64,000 nucleotides of DNA from Scolanthus callimorphus (Eukaryota; Cnidaria; Anthozoa; Actiniaria; Edwardsiidae): positions 28,067,355-28,131,354 of the forward strand of contig CM066921.1 of assembly GCA_033964015.1 (NCBI GenBank), read 5' to 3'. The notes under the pieces are model-generated. The model was not told the DNA's origin. It searched no databases and saw only the letters and a list, made by a program, of their open reading frames with translations. Every line of letters starts with the position of its first letter. Position 1 is the stretch's first letter. Shown here in pieces: positions 56,255 through 64,000 of the stretch. Both the position numbers and the translations under genes were made by a program.

Positions 56255-59200
56255 GTGCGGAAGCAAAAGAGGAAAATACTCAACTTGCATCTCGTTTGGC
56301 CACCTCAACTTGCATCTCGTTTGGCCACCTCAACTTTCATCTCGTTTGGCCACCTCAACGCAAGTGAACGCAAGTCCGTGCGAGTCCCATTTTGCGTCAA
56401 TTTGCATGAACTTGCGTTTCGTCTGGCCAGGGGGCAGTTTCTCGAAACGCCCGAGAATTCTCGGGTCCGAAAAGTTTGTTTTGAAATTTTAATAGATTGA
56501 TCCCCAAGTTTTCGTTTTCTTTTCTACCCTGATGATTTAAATAGTCTACAACTTCCTATCCGTGAATATGTATACTGTTTACGTCTCAAAAAAGAAATTT
56601 CCGATTTCATTCAAACTCACAAATCGAAGAAAAATCACCCGAAAAGTCTCGGGAGGTCAGTTGCTCCCGAAAACTTTCCATTGTTTTTCACCCGAGTTTT
56701 TTCGGGTGCCCGAAAAGTTCGGTTTAAACTCACGTGATTCTTTAAGTACTATAGAATATAAATAACTACGAAAAGGGAGTTATAGACTATTCAAATCAGC
56801 AGGGTAGAAAAGAAAACGAAAAACTTGGGGATCAATCTATTAAAATTTCAAAAAAAGTTCTCGGGCGTTTCGAGAAACGGGCGCCAGGGCTTAAAAATAT
56901 GCACCAAAGAACGCGCCATCATCAGCGCGCGCACCAAAGAACTTAAAAGAACCAATGAAGACGCCGTTTGGCTGCGCGCGCGTAAAATCGTTTAGTCATA
57001 AGCGCGTTGTTTCTCTTTTAATTGTTTTGTCTTTGATGTGGTGCAAAACAAATGTCTTCTGATTTTCCGTGGTATGTCCTCTTTATACCACGGAATGACG
57101 TATCAAAGTGGTCAAAATGTTGTGGACTCACGAGGCGCATTTGTTAAATTATAAAATGCGATTTACAGATGTGAGATGTCCGATATCTAAGGGCTGGTTC
57201 TCACTGGAACGCAAACGCAATGATATCTCCCTTTTGTGGTTCACGCTACAAACGCAGGCGCAGGAAAAGCGAGACATTGCGTTCCCCTTCGCTTGCGTCT
57301 AGTGTGAATGATCAAGTGAACGAAAGACGTAAAGGCTCGTTCTCACTGGAACGCAAGCGCAAACGCAATGATATCTCCCTTTTGTGGTTCACACTACAAA
57401 CGCAAGCGCAAGAAAAGCGAGACACTGCGTTCCCCTTCGCTTGCGTCTAGTGTGAGTCAAGTGAACGCAAGAGCGAAAAGGCTGGTTCTCACTGGAACGC
57501 AAGCGCAAACGCAAGGATATCTCCCTTTTGTGGTTCACACTACAAACGCAAGCGCAAGAAAAGCGAGACATTGCGTTCCCTTTCGCTTGCGTCTAGTGTG
57601 AATGATCAAGTGAACGCAAGAGCGTAAAGGCTGGTTCTCACTGGAACGCAAGGATATCTCCCTTTTGTGGTTCACACTACAAACGCAAGCGCAAGAAAAG
57701 CGAGACATTGCGTTCCCCTTCGCTTGCGTCGTCTAGTGTGAATCAAGTGAACGTTAGCGTAAAGGCTGGTTCTAACTGGAACGCAAGCGCAAGCGCATCA
57801 ATCTCCTATATTTCTCGTTTTTGGTTCACACTAGATAAGCGTAGACGCAAGCGCAAGAAAATCAAGATATTGCGTTCCCTTGCGCTTGCGTTTAGTGTGT
57901 CTTGCGTCAAGTGAACGCAAGCGCAAGTAAACTAAACTAATCAATGTTGTTTTTTAGCTTGCGATTCCGCTTGCGTCGCGATGATTCACACTTGCCTGGC
58001 GCTGGCGTCCTGCATATGCGCTCCAGTGAGAACCAGCTTTGACAATGCAATTTACAATCATGAGCGAGTTGACCAGCAGAGCGGTTTAACGTACCCCATT
58101 GGGTTCCTAAGGTATAGCGAATTGGGATACAGGACATCGATTGATCGTTTCATTCGAAAGACGAATAGACCTCCTCGGCTTGGGCGTAATGTTTTCCCAC
58201 TTCAGATCACTCGGCATTCCCATGAGTATTCTCTATTTGTTTTTCTGCTTCGCACCGAAGGATATATGAATATGGAAGCATTCCAAACAAAGAGAGAATA
58301 CTCATGGGAATGCCAGGTGATCTGAAATGGGCAAAACATTACGCCCAAGCCGAGGAGGTCTATTATATGTATAGCCTCCTCAGGCGCTCGAAAGAAAAAG
58401 AAGAAAGAGAAAAGTCGAAAAAAACTTCCAGGCGTTGCCTGCGGAGGAGTCTATCAAATGTGAGCAACAGAAATGCATCAACTTCGTCATCAAATGAAAC
58501 ACAACCAAGAAATGTGAGTTGTTTTTTCATGGGTTATCTACTTGTGATATTCCTCTCTTGAATTTCTCTTCAGGTCCACTCTTTTTCCGACGTTCTTCAA
58601 CAAATAGAGATTCGTGGAATTGATCTGGACACTCAAACAGAGGTGAGAAATCATTAGACCTCAGCCAACCGATAGTGTCTCCACTAGAATGCTTGCAGTC
58701 TTCCAGCATTTGACATACACTGAGACACGGTTCAGCTGTTCACACGAGACTGGTAGAAAACCGGACCGGTACATTTCTGGTACGCTGTACCGCCTATTCA
58801 TACGGTACCGATACAATTCTGGCACGTTTTGTAACAGTGTTCGCACGGCTTAGCCGCGTGCCAAAATCGATCCGGTCAGGACGAAAAAACAGATTTGCTC
58901 AAGTTTGCTCATGAGCAATTTGTTGTAAACCTATGGTAAATGTGAAGCCAATTGTAAACGCGCGGCGGTACCAGAATTGTACCGGTCTCGTGTGAACAGG
59001 GTCTGAAATAATTTAACATTCAAACCTCTGGCGCAATCTAGCTGATGTATTTTTAACAAAACAAAATAGCTGATGTTGTTTCTGGCCAAGCTGAATGGAG
59101 ACCAAGTTGGTATAACAGCTGGAGGCTTTGTGCTCATCAACAAGTCTGTTCTTGTAACGGTAAGTGAAGTCTCAGCGGTAACTAGAGCACTAGGTTTCGT

Positions 59201-60044
59201 ATGACTGTGAAAAATGCCGTGACACGGCGCGGCACGGAACACCTGCTGTAAATACGTAATGGAATCGCATAGTCGCGGCACGGTCACGGTCGCGGCGCGG
59301 CACACCTTTGTCTCGCCTCTTTTCACAGTCATACGAAATCTGTCTCTATTAAAATAGGGTTCTTCCGTCGAAGGCATTATGGTGGCATGTAGTTTGTCTA
59401 CCGAACATCCGGTACACGCGAGCTTAACCAATTAACGTTGCTCTACAACCTCGTAAAACCATGAACCATGCATCATAATAAGACGCTATTTCTCGTATTT
59501 TCCTCGAGTTTGGCAAACCAAACCAAACTAAACTAAAACCACCCAATGGCACTTTGTTTACTACTTTGAGACGCAATTTGGCGTGAACGAATATTGCCCG
59601 AGGGCACAGCATGAGCCGAAGCCAACTCATGTCTTTTGATCTATGAAAATTCCATTCTAACGCCAGCGAACAGGCTAGCTGTAGGATCTCCAAAGAGGGG
59701 GGGGGGGGGGACCAAAGAAAAAAAATTGAGGCCAAAGTTGAAACCTTGTTCTTGCAAATACAGAGAAAATGTATGGGGAAATCTATCGAAAAAGGGGGGG
59801 GGGGGCTCTGGCCCCCCCCCCGCCCTAAATCCGCCTATGGCTATTGTACCTATTTGCTCCCATGATGCACCGGGCCGTAACAGACAGAATTGTGACGGTG
59901 CAACGTGTTTTAAAAATGCTGTATACTATTCCAGGACAGGAACACTCTGGCCCGGACCATCATATCAATGTTGATTGTGCTTTGTTCTGTCAGGTTGCAG
60001 GGGTTGTGGCAACTTACTTCTGCTTATTGTACGAGCTGCGATAA
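55110..60044 (+). CDS. Gustatory-receptor-like (GRL) seven-helix receptor, 5 coding exons
   Basis: A member of the insect gustatory/odorant receptor superfamily (inverted seven-helix ligand-gated channels), here of the GRL type known from cnidarians and other invertebrates; it would act in the plasma membrane. Exon 1 carries a 60-residue N-tail, a PLLFLMKVCGL block typical of the pre-helix-1 region, helices 1-4, a loop with HSMRQQHSALCDAVRHADSLF (the family H--L---v---n--f pattern before helix 5) and helices 5 and 6 ending GHRINSE. Later exons give an unusually basic and Ser-rich third intracellular loop, then LFLAKLNGDQVGITAGGF, FVLINKSVLVT and helix 7 VAGVVATYFCLLYELR with its stop. TYFCLLYEL is a variant of the TY-x5-QF signature. 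The last three introns are phase 0, as in insect Gr genes. Exon 1 needs three single-base corrections, so the gene is either mis-sequenced or a recent pseudogene. The ligand is unknown. Confidence 0.75.
56275..56890. mobile_element. CTTGCG-type MITE copy 2, split by another MITE (GRL intron 1)
   Basis: The left part (56275-56432) has repeated CATCTCGTTTGGCCACCTCA and the CTTGCGTTTCGTCTGGCCAG end. The matching terminal AGGGCTTAA resumes at 56886. Everything between is the inserted element at 56433-56884. Confidence 0.75.
56433..56884. mobile_element. MITE family with CGAAACGCCCGAGAATTC ends, copy 3, nested
   Basis: Ends GTTTCTCGAAACGCCCGAGA and complement; 5-bp duplication CAGGG (56428-56432, 56885-56889) made from the host MITE terminus. 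Same interior as copy 1 in the opposite orientation, and almost the same length. Confidence 0.78.
57189..58038. repeat. Amplified MITE, about 150-bp units (GRL intron 1)
   Basis: Ends GCTGGTTCTCACTGGAACGC and complement near 58012-58036. The left end plus CTTTTGTGGTTCACACTACA and CTTCGCTTGCGTCTAGTGTG is tandemly repeated about five times before the single right end. Dense GCAAGCG/CGCTTGC words. Confidence 0.8.
58164..58364. mobile_element. 200-bp hairpin MITE abutting GRL exon 2
   Basis: Arms of about 78 bp (start AATAGACCTCCTCGGCTTGG; complement ending at 58364) pair with only a few mismatches around a roughly 42-nt loop. Terminal AATAGACC resembles the elements at 19112 and 51115. Confidence 0.8.
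58384..58513 (+). CDS. GRL receptor exon 2, intracellular loop 3 (start uncertain)
   Basis: A candidate acceptor AGCCTCCTCAG|GC precedes a basic and Ser-rich stretch (RSKEKEEREKSKKTSRR, then LSNVSNRNASTSSSNE) that ends QPRN|GTGAGT in phase 0. Joining to CGCCT at 56254 keeps the frame. A 200-bp hairpin element ends 20 bases upstream, so the original 5' border may have been altered; an acceptor at 58374 is also possible. Confidence 0.5.
58574..58642 (+). CDS. GRL receptor exon 3
   Basis: The acceptor is TTCTCTTCAG|GTC and the donor is ACAGAG|GTGAGA. Its 23 codons, both borders phase 0, encode VHSFSDVLQQIEIRGIDLDT and QTE. This is the amphipathic part of intracellular loop 3. Confidence 0.65.
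58733..59003. mobile_element. MITE in GRL intron 3 with ACCGGTAC arms
   Basis: Ends TTCACACGAGACTGGTA and TACCGGTCTCGTGTGAA. Inner CGGTACC and GCACGGCTTAGCCGCGTGC palindromes. Confidence 0.72.
59070..59159 (+). CDS. GRL receptor exon 4
   Basis: The acceptor is AAAATAG|CTG and the donor is GTAACG|GTAAGT, both phase 0. Its 30 codons encode LMLFLAKLNGDQVGITAGGF and VLINKSVLVT. The pattern L-LFL-KL----V-iTA-GfF-i-rs-Ll is the conserved stretch before helix 7 in the gustatory receptor superfamily. Confidence 0.8.
59182..59348. mobile_element. MITE with GGTTTCGTATGACTGTGAAA ends (GRL intron 4)
   Basis: Left AGAGCACTAGGTTTCGTATG and right CATACGAAATCTGTCTCT pair; GC-rich core with CGCGGCACGG. The same end occurs at 1455-1478 beside the SLC16 stop codon. 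Begins 22 bp after the GRL exon 4 donor. Confidence 0.72.
59994..60044 (+). CDS. GRL receptor last exon, helix 7
   Basis: The acceptor is TTCTGTCAG|GTT in phase 0. Sixteen codons encode VAGVVATYFCLLYELR, followed by TAA. A tiny phase-0 final exon holding only the TY motif helix is the hallmark of this family. Confidence 0.8.
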   Translation, partial: VAGVVATYFCLLYELR

Positions 60045-60420
60045 CATCAAAGATGGCGACATTTCTCTAATGGCTGACTACTACGTGTTGAAGTGGGCCC
60101 AGACAGAGCTGAAGCGTCATATAATATATGGCGACCAAACAGATACAGATACAGTAGATTTTATTATTTGGCTTCATATATACTCTAAAGTACATTGAAG
60201 ACTAAAACTGCAAAGATGAAACAATCATATCAGGGCAAGGACGGTCATGACGAACGAGTTACCGTTGCGGCCTTCAGGGGCGGATCCAGAAAATTCAGAA
60301 AGAGGGGCCGGATAGCCATAAATTGCAAATTTCCTTCAGTAAATACAGGAAAGTCTCCTGAGAAGGGGGACCGCGGCCGGCCACTTGCCTCCAACCCCTA
60401 ACCGAGACGAGGTGTATTTT

Positions 60421-60820
60421 CATGTATAAGATTTTAAATGGACTACAGCCAGAGTATCTCAAAGAGCAATTCGTTCATCGCTCTGACATTGTCCAAAGAT
60501 GTGTCAGAGACTCGAATAACAAATTAGCGCTTCCGGCACCAAGGACGAACTATCTAAAAAGAAGTCTGCGCTATCGTGGTGCAGTTCTTTGGAATGGTTT
60601 GAGTCCAGAATTACGCCACGCGAAGAGTCTGGCCTCTTTTAAGTCATTACTAAAAACTAACTAAAAAGACAATCGTGTCTGGCTTAACAATTAATTATAA
60701 CAATTGATGATTGTACATATATTTATACACGGTTTCCATGGAAACCAGTTTGTTTTTACATGACTGATGTAAATCCGTGTCTAAATAAATTTTATGTATG
60801 TATGTATATGTATGTATCAG
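60421..60820 (+). mobile_element. 5'-truncated LINE (reverse transcriptase C-terminus and 3' tail)
   Basis: The frame 60422-60664 encodes 80 residues of the C-terminal end of a non-LTR retrotransposon reverse transcriptase: MYKILNGLQPEYL, LALPAPRTNYLKRSLRYRGA and LWNGLSPELR are typical. A short AT-rich 3' UTR and a TATG-repeat tail follow (60796-60819). The usual 5' truncation has removed the rest. It lies between GRL and the folate-receptor-like gene. Confidence 0.85.
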
Positions 60821-61491
60821 AGGCCTCCACAAATTCCTTTAGGGAAGAGGTAAAAAAATGGTATTTTTAGGAGCCCGATTTTTTCATGGGAGGTGGTGGG
60901 TGGCGGAACGAGATACCCTCCCCAACCCCTACTGAATTTTCAACTATTACTTTCTCGAGTGGTTATTAGGGGTAGCATTGTCAACAACACTGGGTTACGG
61001 CTCGAAAAGAGCTCTTAACCCCCAGAAAAGAAGATTTTAAAACATGACAATCACCAGCTAAACAATGGCAATATGATTTTCAAGTGCTGGAGTACTTTTC
61101 TCAAAAAGTGACTTTATAATTTCATAAAGTATTTCCACACTCCAGTGAGGCTGCCTAGCCTGCGGTCTAACAGGACTTCTTTCATCCTCTCGCCCGTGTG
61201 CGGGGTGAAATATGATAGCGCGCGGCGCCTACTTATTTGTTTAGGCCTTGACAGGTCAATAATTAACTGTCAACACTTCGGATCCGTTCCAAATATCATC
61301 TTCAGCTTCTAAATTAAACGTTGAATCTTGGATCTCGTCTGCTAATCGCGATAAACAACGGTGAAAAGAACGCGGAAATCTCTCCGGAGACACTCTGGAG
61401 ACACTAAAATAGTTTATCTCTGCGGATCGTACTAGATAGCGCAAGGAGAGCACTGGCAACTATAAGAAATAACAGTTGGATATTCGCATCC

Positions 61492-62076
61492 ATGGCTTCA
61501 TTTCCGGACTACAATTTTCTCGCTACGTTCACGATACTTCTTCTTCTCTCTCTGGAGTTTAGCGGAGCACAAGCTACCATCGTAGAGTCAAAGGATCCTG
61601 TCAACTATTGTCCGTACTTTGGGAACCGTGCTCCAAGCGCTCAGCCGAATCTTCAAAACTGCACTTGGTATAGAAAGAAAGCGTGCTGTTTACCCGAGGA
61701 ATTGAATACTCTTTTAGAAGAAATAGAGCCGCTTACAGGAGCAAATCGAAAGTGTTTGCAGACTTTTAATTATTTGATGTGCTACGTCTGTGCGCCAAAC
61801 CAGAATGCATTCTACAAAGCCGAGAGGTTAACGGTGTGTCGGGAATTCTGCGACAAGCTGTATCAGAACTGTGGCGAAGCTATTCTCAAGGGAAATAGAA
61901 TCTCAAATGCTTACCGATCGGGGAAGGATTTCTGTGAATCTAGAAAATTTGTGGTGAAAGGGAAAGCCGGTAATGAGTGTTTTTCATATGAACACGTGGA
62001 GAGCGCGGGGAAACTAACCAAGACTAATTTTCTTGTTCTTTTGCTGATTCTTGTGTTTGGCAGCCTGTGGATTTAG
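61492..62076 (+). CDS. Secreted GPI-anchored folate-receptor/HHIP-N-like protein, single exon
   Basis: A protein of 194 residues with a signal peptide (about residues 1-28, LLLLSLEFSGAQA), a Cys-rich ectodomain and a C-terminal hydrophobic tail (NFLVLLLILVFGSLWI) with no cytoplasmic part, as for a GPI anchor. Twelve cysteines follow the folate-receptor fold order: NC-W------CC, then C---LNYLMC-VC-P (FNYLMC here), VC--FC--LY--C, and FC----F-------ECF. The second half resembles the N-terminal domain of Hedgehog-interacting protein more than vertebrate folate receptors, and folate-binding Trp-rich segments are not evident, so the ligand is not predicted. There is one N-glycosylation site (NCT). 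The frame is intact and intronless, unlike its neighbours. A possible poly-A signal AATAAA is at 62749. Confidence 0.82.
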   Translation: MASFPDYNFLATFTILLLLSLEFSGAQATIVESKDPVNYCPYFGNRAPSAQPNLQNCTWYRKKACCLPEELNTLLEEIEPLTGANRKCLQTFNYLMCYVCAPNQNAFYKAERLTVCREFCDKLYQNCGEAILKGNRISNAYRSGKDFCESRKFVVKGKAGNECFSYEHVESAGKLTKTNFLVLLLILVFGSLWI

Positions 62077-63132
62077 ATTGGTGTCAGCCGCCATTTTGTC
62101 AACCTAGCAACATACCTATTTCTATAGGATGAGTTATCCAAAAAACTGTAAAGCGCTTAGGGAGCATTCATTATTTATGCCAGGGGGTGGGCTGGCAAGA
62201 ATTAAGGGGGGGGGGGGATGTTAAATTTGGCACGTTAAAGTAGGGTCACCAGAAAATTTGAAAACTTCTGTGAGGGGTCATCTACATTTTTGGAAGCAGT
62301 GACATTAATTTATAAGAGGATGCACGCCTGTAAAATTACAACAAACTGTTCATGCGGTGCAGTCAGGAAATTCCTAATTGTCCTAATTAAATACAGGAAA
62401 TGGTCTTGGTATCTACATGCCCCAACATTTCATCCTGATCTTAGATCCCTTAGAGCTTTGAGGATAAGCGCTATATAAGCACCTACTTTACTTTTATACC
62501 GAATCAGAGAAAGCATCCATTTCCATCGGCCGATTTAGGAATGTGGTTTAAGACGTAATCCATTTGAAAATCGAGTAACGATTGGAAAAATTTATTGGAA
62601 CAAAATAATTTACATCATATTGTAGACTTCTGTCTTACTGCTTTTGATATCTGATCTAAAAAAATCATTTCTTACAATACCGAACATCGAAGTTGAATGC
62701 TGAAAGTTGTCCAAATCCATACAATGTGTATAGGTTGACAGCACTATGAAATAAACATCAACAGCCAACACCATATCTTCGCAACTTTGAACAATTATTT
62801 CTCAGGTTTCCTTGGGAATTTCTTCTCGGTGTTATATCGCCAATTCTTTATTTTATCAATATCTTTCATAAAATGCTAGAAACAAGGAAATTGGTTTTGT
62901 AATACTCTCTAAAAATTGTTTCCACTTTATGTCAAGATTACTCGATTTCTCTGCGGATTTCCTCTTAATATTTTCGATTGAATTCGGTAAATTATGATAC
63001 TGTGTTTGTATAGGATTTCTACCCGTAATTTTTCTTTTCTTCTTCATCTCCCTGAACGTTATGTGAGAATAGCTGAGTTTTCGGAAATTAACCAAAGGGT
63101 ATATTCAATACGATTTTCTAGTTTATAGATAT
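62077..63132. other. Downstream of folate-receptor-like gene, no further gene
   Basis: It holds a G-rich element start (62160-62215, CATTCATTATTTATG then G11), a GAGAAAGCATCCATTTCCAT block at 62508 and AT-rich sequence. No supported coding. Confidence 0.5.
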
Positions 63133-63547
63133 TACAGCCATTCTCAGTTACACGCGGTCGCCAGGAAAAAGCTTGCAAGCGAAAACTCGTTTTTTGTCAA
63201 AGTTTCCATGGCAACGCACGTGCTTTCGCCGACGTGTCGCGTTCAGACAAGACAGAAAAACGAGTTTTCGCTTGCAAGCTTTTTTCCGCCGGCGACCGCG
63301 TGTAAAGCCCGGTGCACACTAGCGACATAACGACATAAGGACCTTATGTTGCAACGAAAAAGCACGGGAAAATAATTGAAACAATCAATATTTTCCATGG
63401 ATCTACATTAGACTTACTTCACCAAAGCAATCTTATGTTATTTTTTGTCGACTTCAACTTCTTGAAACCACTGAATTTTGTTCGCGTAACATTTTTCTTA
63501 TGTCGTTATGTCGCAAGTGTGCACCAGGCTTAACTGAGAATGGCTGT
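63133..63547. mobile_element. TA-flanked palindromic element split by a TAA-type MITE
   Basis: CAGCCATTCTCAGTTACACG at the left pairs with CGTGTAA (63299-63305) joined to CTGAGAATGGCTG (63533-63545). Between them sits the MITE 63306-63530 (AGCCCGGTGCACACTAGC end) with TAA on both sides. Removing it and one TAA restores a perfect arm. Confidence 0.85.
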
Positions 63548-63775
63548 AAAACTTTATTGGGACATTCAAGAGTAATCATCTGTACCATAGCTAGCGAAGA
63601 GCTGAGAGGAACGAGAGAGGTTGATTAATTTGGTAAAGTAAAGATCTAAAATTTCTCCAGATCGGCATCTTTTTCGGTTTAGGTGTGTGACCAAGTTTTA
63701 ATTTGGTCTTCTAGAAAAAAAGCACCAAAAATGGCCGTGACCATGACTCGAACCTCGGTTATTGCGGCCACAATT

Positions 63776-64000
63776 ATGCCTGGTGCATACTAGCGACACA
63801 CGCGCGCGCTCTCTTACATGCCTGGTGCATACTAACGATACGCGCGCGCTCTCTTACATGCCTGGTGCATACTAGCGATATACGCGCGCGCTCTCTTACA
63901 TGCCTGGTGCATACTAGCGACACACGCGCGCGCTCTCTTACATGCCTGGTGCATACTAACGATACGCGCGCGCTCTCTTACATGCCTGGTGCATACTAGC
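63776..64000. repeat. About 41-bp tandem repeat with CGCGCGCG core, runs off the end
   Basis: At least five copies of TGCCTGGTGCATACTAGCGA followed by CACACGCGCGCGCTCTCTTA. Two versions (GCGACACACG and ACGATACG) alternate. The unit begins with the terminal bases of the GGTGCACACTAGC MITE family. Confidence 0.9.

Noticed and set aside
57108..57914. Several 60-80 codon frames with FCGSHYKRKRKKSE-like repeats
   Set aside because: Translations of the amplified MITE unit.
63730..63770. tRNA-like B box GAGGTTCGAGTCATG
   Set aside because: Only the 3' half looks tRNA-like; no A box at proper distance.

Overview
This 64-kb window is animal genomic DNA: long introns with GT/AG borders, 5'-truncated LINE sequence, tRNA-derived SINEs and very many short inverted-repeat elements. 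There is no prokaryotic gene organisation. The proteins (an SLC16 transporter, Ecdysoneless, a gustatory-receptor-like protein and a folate-receptor-like GPI protein) suit a non-bilaterian or invertebrate animal. My best guess is an anthozoan cnidarian, but that is inferred from gene content and repeat style, not proven.

Four genes are supported. (1) A monocarboxylate-transporter-family gene (SLC16) on the minus strand, 4 coding exons, 8422 down to 1479, 459 codons. (2) The ecdysoneless gene (ECD) on the minus strand, 15 coding exons, 52225 down to 20683. All splice phases close and predict about 626 residues, close to the roughly 640 of the human protein. (3) A gustatory-receptor-like seven-helix receptor (GRL) on the plus strand, from 55110 to the stop at 60044. 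A large first exon carries six helices and small phase-0 exons carry the C-terminal helix with a TY-x5-EL motif. (4) A single-exon, secreted, GPI-anchored folate-receptor/HHIP-N-like protein on the plus strand, 61492-62076. ECD and GRL are divergently arranged, 2.9 kb apart.

The rest is repeat DNA. ECD intron 4 (37120-47688) is almost entirely filled by four adjacent, unrelated tandem arrays (about 85, 49, 395 and 193 bp units) plus one 1.3-kb element with TTAA at its ends. Other introns and intergenic stretches hold more than 25 inverted-repeat elements. Several have exact TTA/TAA target duplications, two have 5-bp CAGG-type duplications, and several are nested. Regions 1-1478, 12.2-13.1 kb, 15.0-19.1 kb, 53.5-55.1 kb and 62.1-63.1 kb show no gene I can support.

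Each of the three multi-exon genes carries isolated one-base frame breaks inside otherwise well-conserved coding exons: two in SLC16, two in ECD and three in GRL. Six are explained by one missing base and one by one extra base, mostly at short homopolymers. Uncorrected consensus errors are the simplest explanation, and they would hide parts of these genes from automatic gene finders.
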